Position numbers and translations under genes: made by a program
Assembly (NCBI RefSeq): GCF_016805985.1
Contig: NZ_CP017661.1
Coordinates: 434,001 to 498,000, forward strand
Source: Microbacterium sp. JZ31
GTDB taxonomy: Bacteria > Actinomycetota > Actinomycetes > Actinomycetales > Microbacteriaceae
DNA: 64,000 nt
Direction: 5' to 3'
Shown here: piece by piece, positions 1-8,848 of the stretch
How positions within the stretch are numbered: position 1 is the stretch's first letter
Layout of the letters: the number at the start of each line of letters is the position of its first letter
Notes under the pieces: model-generated
Told to the model about the DNA's origin: nothing
Seen by the model: only the letters and a program-made list of their open reading frames with translations
Database searches by the model: none

Positions 1-1263
1 GAGCTCGAGGACGGCGCCGTCGCGACGGCGCGCGCCGTCGTCATCGCGACCGGCGTGCGAGACGACCTCCCGGACGTCCCGGGGCTCGCGGACGGATGGG
101 GCAGAACCGTGCTGCACTGTCCGTACTGCCACGGCTGGGAGGTCGCCGGGCAGCGCCTCGCCGTGCTCGCGACGTCGCCCATGAGCGTGCATCAGATCCA
201 GCTCGTGCGTCAGCTCTCCGAAGACGTCACCGCTTTCACCGCCGCCGCGGAGCCCCTGGGCGAGGATGTCACGGCCCGGCTGCTGGCGCGCGGCGTCCGC
301 GTCGTCCCCGCCGCCGTGCGCCGAGTCGAGCACGGCGAGAGCGGCCTGACCGTCGTGACCGATGACGGCGCGGAGACGGTCGTCGATGCGATCTTCACCG
401 GCGGAGCGCCCCTGCTGGACCTCGCGTTCGCGGACGGCCTCGATCTCCAGCGCGCCGAAGCGCCGGGCGCCCCGCTGGCCGTCGACATGATGGGGAAGAC
501 GAGTCATCCGAGGATCTTCGCCGCGGGCAACGTCACCTCCCCCTTCGCGAACGTCCCGGTCTCGATGGGTGCGGGGTCGATGGCGGGGGCCGGAGCGAAC
601 GCGATGCTCACCGAGGAGGACTTCGCCCTGGCCGTCGCCGATCGCACCGCGCAGCGCAATGCCGGATGGGAAGAGCGATACGCCGCGCAGGACCGCTTCT
701 GGTCCGGCCGGGTCAACGCGTCGGTGGCGGCCATCGTGACCGAGCTCGCGCCGGGCACGGCGCTCGACGTGGGTTCCGGAGAGGGCGGGGATGTCGTCTG
801 GCTGGGCGAGCGGGGCTGGCGTGCGACGGGAGTCGACGTCTCCGCGACGGCTGTCCGCCGTGCGGCGGAGTTCGCCGCGGAGCGCGGCGTGGACGTCCGG
901 TTCATCGTCGGCGACGGAGCCGGCTCCGTCGAGGGCGAGTTCGATCTGGTGCTGGCGAGCTTCCTGCACTCGTGGGAGAGCGACTTTCCCCGCATCCGCA
1001 TGCTGCGCGACGCCGCCGACCGGGTGGCCCCGGGCGGGCGCCTCCTCATCGTCTCGCACGCGGCTCCGCCGCCCTGGGCGCGGGAGCTGCCCGAGCAGGT
1101 GCCGGTCATGCGCACGCCGGGCGAAGAGCTCCGACTCCTCGACCTCGACCCCACCGGCTGGCAACCCGAGATCGTGGAGATCCGCCAGCGCGAGGCGACG
1201 GCGCCGGACGGCACGCCGTCGCACCTGGACGACGGCATCCTTCTCCTCCGCCGGCTCGCCTGA
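1..1263 (+). CDS. Thioredoxin-reductase-like flavoprotein fused to SAM methyltransferase (5' partial)
   Basis: The frame is open from the first base, so the N-terminal FAD-binding part lies before the window; the first visible residues (ATG-x-R-x-x-LP-x-x-PG) are the usual end of the FAD domain of thioredoxin-reductase-like enzymes. A CPYC disulfide motif follows at bases 118-129, in the place of the redox CxxC of this family. A second FAD segment (IFAAGNVT, near base 510) closes the reductase. From about base 660 the protein continues in frame into a class I methyltransferase, with a glycine-rich SAM loop (LDVGSGEGG, bases 760-790) and a typical ASFLHSW motif IV. Two-domain proteins of this type are known in actinobacteria. 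The substrate of either half cannot be read from sequence. GTG at 55 is only an internal codon. Confidence 0.9.
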   Translation, partial: ELEDGAVATARAVVIATGVRDDLPDVPGLADGWGRTVLHCPYCHGWEVAGQRLAVLATSPMSVHQIQLVRQLSEDVTAFTAAAEPLGEDVTARLLARGVRVVPAAVRRVEHGESGLTVVTDDGAETVVDAIFTGGAPLLDLAFADGLDLQRAEAPGAPLAVDMMGKTSHPRIFAAGNVTSPFANVPVSMGAGSMAGAGANAMLTEEDFALAVADRTAQRNAGWEERYAAQDRFWSGRVNASVAAIVTELAPGTALDVGSGEGGDVVWLGERGWRATGVDVSATAVRRAAEFAAERGVDVRFIVGDGAGSVEGEFDLVLASFLHSWESDFPRIRMLRDAADRVAPGGRLLIVSHAAPPPWARELPEQVPVMRTPGEELRLLDLDPTGWQPEIVEIRQREATAPDGTPSHLDDGILLLRRLA

Positions 1264-1457
1264 CCGGCCTCTCCGCGACGCCACTCGCTGTCCTTGGCGG
1301 GCGGCATTTTGCGCCGGGCTCAGGAGGTCGCCACAGAGGGTGTGCCGTCATGTCGTAACCGTCGCATAGGCAGTGCACGTGGCGGTGCCCAGAAGCAGCC
1401 AGAGGGGATCGTCCTGGTGATGCTCTCTGTCGCTCGCGGGCGCCGTGCCGCAAACGG

Positions 1458-2306
1458 TCACCGATCCCGCTGGGGTGCCGTGCCGACGGTGATCGTCCAC
1501 CGGGTGAGTTCCGCGGACAGAGCCGCAGCGACATCGAGCTGTATGAGGTGTCCTGCGTCCGGGATCAAGGCGACGGTCGCGTGGGGGATCGCCTCACGAA
1601 GACGCTGGGCGCGGTCGGCGGGAATCCACGCGTCCTCCGTGCCCCAGATGATGTGGACCGGCTCGGTGATGCTGCCGAGGTGCGGCTCGATCTCCGTCGT
1701 GAAGGACTCGTCTGCTTGCGCGATCTGCCGGTAGAACGCCGGCTGACCGATCTCACCCGTCCATGGCTCGACGAGCATTCGGAGGTCGTCGGCGTGCAGG
1801 CCTTTGTGGCTCGCACCGCTGATGTAGGCCTCCACCGCGCCGCGGTGAACCGCAGGCGGGAGCTGTTCGAACACCGTGGCGTGTGCTTTGACGAGATTGA
1901 AGAAGGGTGAGCCCCAGGGTGTGAGCGCCACCACGTCGGTCAGGCACAGCGAGGCGTACGCCGCGCCGTGGAGTAGGCGGGCTCGGAGTGCTACTGCTCC
2001 ACCGAAGTCGTGTGCGATGACGTGTGGACGCGCGAGCTCCCAGTACTCGAGGAGCGCTGCGAACAACTCTCCCTGTACGCCCAGATCGACTCGGTGAGAG
2101 GGGTCTTTGGATGAGGACCCGTACCCCGGCATATCCCACAGGTACACGGTGAACGACTCGGACAGCGCTTCCGCGATCGGACGCCACAGTTGCGATGACC
2201 AGGGCGTGCCGTGAAGGAACACAAGGGCGGGCCCAGACCCGAAACGATCCCAGCGGACGCTCCGCCCGCGCCACGCGAACTCCTGCGTCAAGAGCGATGT
2301 CGCCAT
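1458..2306 (-). CDS. Alpha/beta hydrolase with aspartate nucleophile (epoxide hydrolase / dehalogenase type)
   Basis: The protein has 282 residues. The oxyanion-hole motif HGTPWSS is at 32-38, the nucleophile elbow HDFGG has Asp100 in place of Ser, the likely acid is Asp225 (WGTED) and the base is His253 (DAGH). An Asp nucleophile is the mark of epoxide hydrolases and haloalkane or fluoroacetate dehalogenases rather than esterases. No signal peptide is visible, so it should be cytoplasmic. The ATG at 2306 has a GGAGG eight bases upstream. It stands alone, convergent with the upstream fusion gene, and the true substrate is unknown. Confidence 0.8.
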   Translation of the reverse strand: MATSLLTQEFAWRGRSVRWDRFGSGPALVFLHGTPWSSQLWRPIAEALSESFTVYLWDMPGYGSSSKDPSHRVDLGVQGELFAALLEYWELARPHVIAHDFGGAVALRARLLHGAAYASLCLTDVVALTPWGSPFFNLVKAHATVFEQLPPAVHRGAVEAYISGASHKGLHADDLRMLVEPWTGEIGQPAFYRQIAQADESFTTEIEPHLGSITEPVHIIWGTEDAWIPADRAQRLREAIPHATVALIPDAGHLIQLDVAAALSAELTRWTITVGTAPQRDR

Positions 2307-2485
2307 CCCTTGATCCTCCCAGCTCTGGTCGCGCAGAACACCGCGTCAGTCCGGAGCTGCTGTGAGTACGTCGGTGATGACGCCGACGAGGAGTTAGGCG
2401 TATGAGCCGTCGTCGCGTCGACCCTCGCCCGCGCGGGTGGGAGCATGGTGGCCCACATGCTGTAGTGTCGAGAGTGAGTTATTGA

Positions 2486-2941
2486 AGTTGTGTTTCTGCT
2501 GGAGGATCTCCAGACCGGCTTCTAGGGCCCCGAGCACCGTCTCGGGCTGGTATTCAGTTCAGTGACTTTGGTCGCACCCCCAACCGCGGTGCGTTCTCCT
2601 CCGATTGGTTCTGTATCTCTTTTCTTGCTGCTCCAGCGGCACCTGCGACGGTCGTGTGGCGTCAAGCCTCCGAAGACGTCCACGTTGCGACCGTGCACGA
2701 CGAGTTCGCCGGCTTCATCACCGAGGCCCGCGATCGGTATACCGCGCACGACGCCCACAGCCGCCCGCTGTCCATCACCGCGAGCATGAGCGAAGCTCGC
2801 ATGGCCGTCGAGGTGCTCCATCGCACCGCGGCGTCGCCTGCCCAGCCGCCGCTGATCGGCGCGCACCAGACCCCGCGGCGACGACGTCGTCGCGCTCACA
2901 GGGATCACCACCATGGTCCGACCAAACAAAGGAATGACGTC
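2486..2941 (+). other. Open frame without a usual start codon, running in frame into the cold-shock gene
   Basis: After a TGA at 2483-2485 this frame stays open to the csp ATG and through it to 3145. Codon third positions from about 2558 to 2850 are strongly G/C and the translation looks like a folded protein (for example [11 protein letters not shown], then [13 protein letters not shown] and DEFAGF). There is no ATG, GTG or TTG in frame before the GTG at 2654, which sits in the middle of this protein-like stretch; an ATT at 2552 is one possible start. The last 30 residues before csp are Arg-rich and linker-like. It is either a real small protein fused to the cold-shock domain, a protein with a rare start codon, or a decayed gene. 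I do not recognise the family. Confidence 0.4.
2499..2546 (+). promoter_or_regulatory. Two small hairpins in the leader of the cold-shock gene
   Basis: Two perfect short stems lie 400 bases before the csp start: CTGGAG-GAT-CTCCAG (2499-2513) and CCCGAG-N6-CTCGGG (2529-2546). Cold-shock genes in other bacteria have long structured leaders that act as thermosensors. Here the function is inferred from position only. Confidence 0.35.
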
Positions 2942-3145
2942 ATGGCCACAGGCACCGTCAAATGGTTCAACGCCGACAAGGGATTCGGGTTCATCGCTCC
3001 CGACGACGGCTCCGCTGACGTGTTCGCGCACTACAGCGCGATCAACAGCGGCGGCTACCGCAGCCTCGAGGAGAACCAGAAGGTCTCCTTCGACGCCGAG
3101 CGGGGCCCGAAGGGCATGCAGGCAGCGAACATCCAGCTCGTCTGA
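2942..3145 (+). CDS. Cold-shock protein, CspA family
   Basis: The protein has 67 residues and is a single OB-fold cold-shock domain. The RNA-binding motifs KGFGFI (13-18) and DVFAH (26-30) are intact, and the start [10 protein letters not shown] is typical of the family. Such proteins bind single-stranded RNA or DNA and melt mRNA structure in the cytoplasm. The ATG at 2942 has AAAGGA eight bases upstream. The same frame is open for 456 bases upstream, so a longer form is possible. A strong hairpin follows the stop. Confidence 0.95.
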   Translation: MATGTVKWFNADKGFGFIAPDDGSADVFAHYSAINSGGYRSLEENQKVSFDAERGPKGMQAANIQLV

Positions 3146-3150
3146 CGCGA

Positions 3151-3211
3151 CGGAGAAGCGGGCGCTCGTCCCGGGCACGATGCCCGAGATGAGCGCCCGT
3201 CCTGTTCTCCG
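3151..3211 (+). terminator. Branched hairpin after the cold-shock gene
   Basis: Nested inverted repeats lie six bases after the csp stop: CGGAGAA/TTCTCCG outside, CGGGCGCTC/GAGCGCCCG inside and a small CGGGC/GCCCG stem at the tip. There is no long T-run after it (GCGAAAATGG), so it is a probable terminator or mRNA-stabilising structure rather than a proven one. Confidence 0.6.
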
Positions 3212-3275
3212 CGAAAATGGCGCCGTCAGGGCATCAGCTCCGCGTTGGCGCTGATTGCCGAGATCGCTCCAGTCC

Positions 3276-3593
3276 CTACGAGGCGGTGGGTGCGCCGCTG
3301 TCCTCGTGCTCGCCCGTGAGGATGATGCCGCGTCCTTCAAGGGCGGAATCGGCGAGGCGCTGAATCCAGTCTCGGTTGAGCTGCGTCGGTTCCTGACCGT
3401 CGAAAAGGAACTTCACGGGGATCGATGGGTGGATCCAGACCGTTGTGCGACCGTGCCGGTCGGGAGCCTGCCACGACAGGGTGAAGCTCTCAGAGCGTCG
3501 CAACTTGGTGGTGATGACAGCCTTCAGATGTGCCAGCGTGCGGTCGTCGACGTCGACGGCGGGTCCCATGTGGTCGTAGTAGAGCTGCCCCAT
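3276..3593 (-). CDS. DUF7882 family small protein
   Basis: The protein has 105 residues and begins MGQLYYD. It carries the conserved core of the family: RSESFTLSW, then TTVWIHPSIPVKF and NRDWIQRLADSA. Microbacteriaceae encode several copies of this family, often misnamed ATP-dependent DNA ligase in databases; no ligase motif is present here. Its function is unknown. ATG at 3593 is preferred because AAAGG lies seven bases upstream; a GTG at 3596 is directly adjacent. It is convergent with the cold-shock gene. Confidence 0.8.
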   Translation of the reverse strand: MGQLYYDHMGPAVDVDDRTLAHLKAVITTKLRRSESFTLSWQAPDRHGRTTVWIHPSIPVKFLFDGQEPTQLNRDWIQRLADSALEGRGIILTGEHEDSGAPTAS

Positions 3594-3686
3594 CACAGTG
3601 CCTTTCCCTCGTGCACGAGACGTTACACCGACGAGGGAGTGCGTCGGATCCCCGCCCGCTCGCGGGCAGCCCGCTGATGTCAGCAG

Positions 3687-4223
3687 TCAGCTGGCGTCCG
3701 CGATCCGGGACTGGAGCGCACGGATCGTCGATCCGAGCACGCCGCGGGCCAGCAATCCGCCGGCGACGAAGGGACCCGCCGAGTCCTCGCCGATCGGCGG
3801 AAGCTGACGGAGGGCCCTGCGCACCTCGACGGTCATCTGCTGCGCCTGCCAGTCGAGTTCGGCTTCCGCCTCGTCCGGTCGGCGCGCGCTCACAGCCTTC
3901 ACCGCGTAAGCGGCCGCCCCGAGTGCGTGCGCACCCATGTGAGCCACGCCGGAGGCCTGCGCGGCTGCCCGTGCGGCGGCGATGGCTGCGGGAGTCGCGA
4001 CCGATCCGGCGGCCCGGCCGGCGACGAAGCGGCGGCGGATCTCGCCGGCGGTGTCGAGCTCACCGCGGCCATATGCGCGGGCTCGCTCTATCGCGTCACG
4101 CGGACGCTCATCGGTCGGTGCCTCCTCCTCGAAGAAGGGCAATACTCGTTCCGCGCAATCGGCTGCCCACACCGCCACGAGGCGTCGGTCGGCTTCGCTG
4201 AGCGACTGAGGCGAGAGCGTCAT
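3687..4223 (-). CDS. Putative immunity protein, Imm5-like domain
   Basis: The protein has 178 residues. The N-terminal block LSEADRRLVAVWAADCAERVLPFFE followed by RPRDAI and ARAYGRGEL is the signature of Imm5-like proteins, and the rest is an Ala-rich helical repeat (AAARAAAQASG, HMGAHALGAAAYAVKA). The family is named for immunity genes of polymorphic toxin loci, but many members stand alone, as here: no toxin gene is beside it. The frame is open upstream to 4388, yet the family start matches the ATG at 4223. Role inferred from family only. Confidence 0.75.
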   Translation of the reverse strand: MTLSPQSLSEADRRLVAVWAADCAERVLPFFEEEAPTDERPRDAIERARAYGRGELDTAGEIRRRFVAGRAAGSVATPAAIAAARAAAQASGVAHMGAHALGAAAYAVKAVSARRPDEAEAELDWQAQQMTVEVRRALRQLPPIGEDSAGPFVAGGLLARGVLGSTIRALQSRIADAS

Positions 4224-4441
4224 CCCCTCATGCTTCCATGGCGTCGTCGACGACCTTCTTAGACCGAGCTCGGTCCGCCTTCGCGTTCGGGCCTCCGGAA
4301 TCGTGTAATCCCACGTCGAAGGATCGACTTCGTCCGGATCAGGGTCGCCACGAACCCCCTGCCCGCGCTGACCGTCCTGACGGAGCAAGAACGAGCCCGA
4401 GCTCGGCGCCTATGACGTGGTCCGCCGCGAAGGAGGACGAA

Positions 4442-4487
4442 CCCGTCCCTCCGGGGAGCATCAGTCGACTCAACCCGGAGGGACGGG
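4442..4487. repeat. 14-bp perfect inverted repeat in a gene-free stretch
   Basis: Arms CCCGTCCCTCCGGG (4442-4455) and CCCGGAGGGACGGG (4474-4487) enclose an 18-base loop. The rest of the 430-base gap 4224-4654 shows no supportable gene. It could terminate transcription from either side, although no T-run follows. Confidence 0.6.
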
Positions 4488-4654
4488 ACTCGTATGCCAG
4501 CACCCGAAGCCGGCGACTGCAGCTCTCCTCTCCCCAGAGGAGCGCTCCCTTATCCCTCCACCAGGATGCCTGCTGCAGCCGATTTCTGCGAAGACCCGTC
4601 CAAGGATTGACAGGGGTCGCCCACGCCGCTATTGGTTCGGCGTCAGCGCGTTGC

Positions 4655-4912
4655 TCAGTGCGCGGGAACGGTGAAGAAGGCGAGACCGGACAGGTTCACC
4701 ACGACCTCGTCCCGGGCGTCGACGAGCACGGCCAGTACGGATTCGCATTCCGCGCATCGGAGGACGGTGCCCATCGCGGTGACGAAGGCGCGGGCGCGGG
4801 CGAGCTCCCGCGCCTGCCCGCAGCCGCCGCAGCGGCCGACCGCGGCGGTGAGGTCGATGCCCAGCAGATCGTCGAAGCGACCCGCGAGCGCATTGCCGTC
4901 CAGGTGGGTCAT
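4655..4912 (-). CDS. DUF6510 zinc-ribbon-like small protein
   Basis: The protein has 85 residues, starts MTHLDGNALAG and contains two CxxC pairs (C28/C31 and C53/C56), suggesting a bound zinc. This matches the DUF6510 family, commonly found next to sulfite-oxidase-like and ferredoxin-reductase-like genes. It overlaps the stop of the reductase gene by an ATGA, so the three genes 6230 to 4655 form one translationally coupled operon. Its function is unknown; a small partner or assembly factor of the redox pair is a reasonable guess. Confidence 0.8.
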   Translation of the reverse strand: MTHLDGNALAGRFDDLLGIDLTAAVGRCGGCGQARELARARAFVTAMGTVLRCAECESVLAVLVDARDEVVVNLSGLAFFTVPAH

Positions 4913-5636
4913 CGGCTTCCTCCGAATCGCTCGGTGCGGATCCGCTGGGCGTCGTGTCCGAGCCCGCGCAGCCATCCGGCGACCGTCTCGACGAACGGCG
5001 TCGGCCCGCAGACGTAGATGCGCGGGGAGAGAGACGCGGGGAACGTCCGCTCGGCGACCTCGTCGAGCGTGAGGCGACCGGCGGGCCGCATGGAACCCTC
5101 GGCCCGCGTGCGGGTGTGGACGATGTCGACCTCCGTCCGGGCGAGTCCGGCGAGCTCCTCGGCGAAGAAGACGTCGCGCGGCGTGCGCACCGAGTACAGC
5201 AGCCGGAACTGCTCGCCCTGGGCCTCGCGCTCGCGCGCTGCGGCGATGGCGAACAGCGGGACCACGCCGGATCCGCCCGCGATGAGCTGGACGGGGGAGG
5301 GGTCGTCCGACGGCTCCCAGACGAAGAATCGGCCCAGCGGACCGTGCACCTCGATCTGCTCCCCCTCGGCCACATCGTGCACCAGGAAGGGCGACACCTC
5401 GCCGTCGGGGACCTCGTCCACCGCCAGCACGACGCGGGTGACGTGGCCCGAGGAGGCGATCGAGTACGACCGCGTCGCCTGGTAGCCATCGGGCGCGGTG
5501 AGCCGGATGTCGAGATGGGAGCCGGCGTGGTTACCGGGCCAGGTCGGCACGTCCAGCTCGAGGCGCACGGCCGACGGGGTCTCGGGGTGCCGACCCGCCA
5601 CGCGCGCGACGTGCCAGCGGACGGGCAGCCGCTCCG

Positions 5637-5640
<4 letters not shown>
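4909..5640 (-). CDS. Ferredoxin-NADP reductase-type FAD oxidoreductase
   Basis: The protein has 243 residues. It shows the FAD motif RSYSIAS (57-63), the nucleotide-binding loop AGGSG (121-125) and the C-terminal CGPTPF (211-216) of the ferredoxin reductase family. It lacks a 2Fe-2S domain. The GTG start at 5640 overlaps the upstream stop (GTGA), and the longer frame to 5967 is only a shadow of the neighbour. Its place directly after the sulfite-oxidase-like gene suggests it passes electrons between NAD(P)H and that molybdoenzyme in the cytoplasm. This pairing is inferred from context. Confidence 0.88.
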
Positions 5641-6230
<590 letters not shown>

Positions 6231-6328
6231 CAGGTGCACCATCACCTTCGTCCCGATGCGCCAACCGTTTCGGCGTGGGCGCCCTGAGGCGATTGTGGCG
6301 GCTGCGACGCGAAGAAGCGAGGGTGGCG

Positions 6329-6844
6329 TCAGAGGAACTGGCCGAGCGACGTGACCGTCCTCGTCGCCGCATCCCAGCGACGCAGCGCTCGCGCGGTGCC
6401 GTGGAGGTCACCGCCCACCACCTCGAGCGCGTGCTCGAGGTCGCGGATGCGGACGCGTCGGGCGAGTGTCACGTGCGGGGTCCAGGACCTGGGAGCGGTG
6501 TGCGGGGCGTCGGCGCCGGGGCCTGCAGCGTCATGCACGGCGTGGTGAAGGGCGAGCAGCTCTTCTGACGGGACGACGCTGCGCGCGAGCACGCGTCGAT
6601 CGCCCGCACCGAACAGCAGTGGAGCGCCCAGGCGCACGTCGAACGTCGGTCGGGCCGCGATCGCGTCGAGTGCCGCGAGCTCGGTGCGCACGAGAAGGGT
6701 GATGTGGGGGCGGTTGCTCGCCGACGTATGCGCCGCGAGACTCGACAGCCCCGCCGACGCCAGCGCCGCCCACTCGGCGCGTACGGCGGCCTCGGTCTCG
6801 GCATCGAGGAGCAGCTCGACGCTGATCACCGGCGAGCGCGTCAT
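6329..6844 (-). CDS. 2'-5' RNA ligase family 2H phosphoesterase
   Basis: The protein has 171 residues and contains the two His-x-Thr motifs that define 2H phosphoesterases: HIT at 47-49 and HVT at 124-126. The family acts on cyclic phosphates or 2'-5' linked RNA; the substrate here is not predictable. ATG at 6844 is chosen because the upstream part of the open frame overlaps the divergent VOC gene and looks non-coding. Confidence 0.83.
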   Translation of the reverse strand: MTRSPVISVELLLDAETEAAVRAEWAALASAGLSSLAAHTSASNRPHITLLVRTELAALDAIAARPTFDVRLGAPLLFGAGDRRVLARSVVPSEELLALHHAVHDAAGPGADAPHTAPRSWTPHVTLARRVRIRDLEHALEVVGGDLHGTARALRRWDAATRTVTSLGQFL

Positions 6845-6911
6845 GCTCCCGACGATAGTGCCGCTCGTGACACCTCTTCCGGCAGACGAGAGGGTGCGCT
6901 CTACTGGTTGC

Positions 6912-7292
6912 ATGGCCAGGGGTGAGGTGTTCCCCATCGTCAACTGCGTCGACCTCGCTCGCGCACTCGACTGGTACCAGCGCGTGCTCGGCGGCACGCT
7001 CGCGTACCGGTTCCCCGAGGAGGGGGATCCGCAGTACGTGACGCTCCGCGTCGGCGCCGGGCAGGTCGCGCTGGGCAACGGCACCGGCCCTGCCCTCTAC
7101 GGCGAGACACCCCGGCCCGCGACGGGGCATGCGGTCGACCTGTGCGTCTACGTGCTCGATCTGGAAACCGTCGTCCGGGCGGCCGCCGACGCCGTGGCGG
7201 TGCCTCCCGCGGACATGCCGTGGGGCGAGCGCGTCGCCTACCTCCGCGACCCCGAGGGGACGATGATCCTGGTCATCCAGGACCAGGCCTGA
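6912..7292 (+). CDS. VOC family (glyoxalase-like) protein
   Basis: The protein has 126 residues and is one vicinal-oxygen-chelate module: FPIVNCVDLARALDWYQRVLGG at the start, and YLRDPEGTMILV at the end, the usual place of a metal-ligand Glu, here replaced by other residues. Such single-module proteins include lactoylglutathione lyase relatives and antibiotic-binding proteins. No specific role can be assigned. It is divergent from the 2H phosphoesterase with a short 67-base gap. Confidence 0.82.
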   Translation: MARGEVFPIVNCVDLARALDWYQRVLGGTLAYRFPEEGDPQYVTLRVGAGQVALGNGTGPALYGETPRPATGHAVDLCVYVLDLETVVRAAADAVAVPPADMPWGERVAYLRDPEGTMILVIQDQA

Positions 7293-7334
7293 CCGACGGG
7301 CGACCGCGGCTGCCCCCGACCGAGGGCGACGACA

Positions 7335-7991
7335 TCAGGGGATGTGCCGCCGCACGGCGGCGACGAAGCCGTCGGTATCGTCGACCCAGAGCCGCAGGGT
7401 CGAGACGGAGTGGGTGCCGCCCTTCGGAGGCAGCCCCGGGAGGTGGATCGGGGTCGGGCGCTCGAGGGCGATCTCGATGTTCGTGGCGTCCTGGATGCGC
7501 AGCGACAGGATGCGTCCGTCGTGCCCTTCGGTGACGCGCGGCGTCTTGGGCTCGTCGGTGCGGGCGCGGCGCTCGACGGAGGCGATGTCAGCCCAGCTGA
7601 GAGGGATGTCGACCTCGAGTCCCTCGCGCACGACGATGCCCTCGGGTCCCACGGTGTGCGGACGCATCAGATAGGCGCACAGCAGCCCGACCATCCATGT
7701 GAGCCCCCAGATCCCGATCACGAGGAAGAAGATCCGGATCGGCAGCCAGCGGTGCACGATGAGGTCGATGATCGGGATCTCGATCGCGGAGAGCCCGATG
7801 AAGACGCACAGGATCATCAGCACGGGGCGCTCGTAGCGGAAGCCGCTGGCCCCGGCGGCGATCGCCGGGCGCCGCGCGATCGCGCGGCCGATGCTCGAGT
7901 AGATGCGCAGCTCCATGCGCAGCGCGCGGACCGCGAACGACCGGACGCGCGCGAAGCGCGTGTCGGCCGGGCGGGCGGTCGTCGATGACAT
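7335..7991 (-). CDS. Membrane protein with PH-like C-terminal domain
   Basis: The protein has 218 residues. Two hydrophobic segments at about 55-80 and 85-112 are followed by a soluble region (VGPEGIVVREGLEVDIPLSWADIASVERR) that resembles bacterial PH-like domains, where the last helix carries a conserved Trp. No enzyme motif is visible. The ATG at 7991 starts the clean coding stretch; the longer frame upstream belongs to shadows of the next genes. Function unknown. Confidence 0.7.
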   Translation of the reverse strand: MSSTTARPADTRFARVRSFAVRALRMELRIYSSIGRAIARRPAIAAGASGFRYERPVLMILCVFIGLSAIEIPIIDLIVHRWLPIRIFFLVIGIWGLTWMVGLLCAYLMRPHTVGPEGIVVREGLEVDIPLSWADIASVERRARTDEPKTPRVTEGHDGRILSLRIQDATNIEIALERPTPIHLPGLPPKGGTHSVSTLRLWVDDTDGFVAAVRRHIP

Positions 7992-8038
7992 AGGACGATT
8001 ATCCCCAGCGGCCGACCGCCGCCGAAGGGCCGTCGGCC

Positions 8039-8566
8039 TCAGTTCAGCGCGATGATCGCGATGTTCAGCGTCGTGGCGAACGCGAGCCAGAGCGCGTAGG
8101 CGATCATCACCACCGTCGCGATGCGCGACCAGCGCCACGCGGCGACGGCGAGCCAGATCACCGCGACCAGGAGCAGCAGGATGATCGCGAGCGCGAGCCA
8201 CCAGGCCGCCTCTCCCAGGACCGGGAAGCCGGCGAAGAACGCGGGCGTCCACATCGCGTTGAGTGCGATCTGGACGATCCAGACGCCGAGCCAGGTGCGC
8301 GCGGCGTTCGGCTGCCCCGAGCCGCGGAACCCGCGGCGCCACACCAGGAAGCACGCGGCGGCGATGCCGGCGTAGAGCACGCTCCACACCGGGCCGAACA
8401 CCCCGCCGGGCGGGTTCCACGGCGCCTTTTCCGCATCCGCGTACCAGCCCTCGACGTTGCCCGCATTGGCGAGCGAACCGGCGGCCGCGACCGCGGCCAC
8501 CGCGACCAGCAGGATCGCCGCGACGAGGAGTTGCCTGCCGACCGACGGCCTGGTGGCGGCGCTCAG
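8039..8566 (-). CDS. TspO/MBR family membrane protein, probable CTG start
   Basis: The family is recognised by the WYADAEKAPWNPPGGVFGPVW block, the five hydrophobic segments and NAMWTPAFF in the middle. TspO proteins bind tetrapyrroles and respond to stress. The first usual start in frame (GTG 8500) would cut the first membrane helix in half, whereas the frame is open upstream and encodes the missing half (GRQLLVAAILLVAVAA). A CTG at 8566 lies seven bases after a perfect GGAGG and overlaps the upstream stop as CTGA, so I take it as the start. The length would be 175 residues. Confidence 0.78.
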   Translation of the reverse strand: MSAATRPSVGRQLLVAAILLVAVAAVAAAGSLANAGNVEGWYADAEKAPWNPPGGVFGPVWSVLYAGIAAACFLVWRRGFRGSGQPNAARTWLGVWIVQIALNAMWTPAFFAGFPVLGEAAWWLALAIILLLLVAVIWLAVAAWRWSRIATVVMIAYALWLAFATTLNIAIIALN

Positions 8567-8778
8567 GACGTCGCCTCCACGTGCGCGCGAGCAGCGTCCC
8601 GGACGGCGTCGAGAGAGCCGGTGTCGACGGAGCCGGCCTCGGCCTCACCGACCGCCTCCGAGGTCGCGTAGTTGTGCACGACCTCGACGAGGTCGAGCAG
8701 GAACTGCGCGCGTCCCGCGGCGTCCAGAGTCTTGAGCTGCTGTTCGATGTCTGCGGCGAGCATGGTGTCCAGTGCCAT
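8563..8778 (-). CDS. Small helical protein of unknown function
   Basis: The protein has 71 residues, beginning MALDTMLAADIEQQLK, acidic and predicted helical throughout, without cysteines or membrane segments. It ends with a TGA that overlaps the CTG start of the TspO gene, so the two are probably translated together. A start at the second Met (8763) is also possible. I do not recognise the family. Confidence 0.6.
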   Translation of the reverse strand: MALDTMLAADIEQQLKTLDAAGRAQFLLDLVEVVHNYATSEAVGEAEAGSVDTGSLDAVRDAARAHVEATS

Positions 8779-8848
8779 GCCAGCGACGCTACGGCCGTGC
8801 ACGGGTGAGCGCGAGGGGGTTGCGTCGCCGCGCCGAAGAGGTCACGGG

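Noticed and set aside
504..1307. Long minus-strand frame over the methyltransferase part
   Set aside because: It is rich in Arg, Ser and Pro without family motifs, and is a shadow of the coding strand in high-GC DNA.
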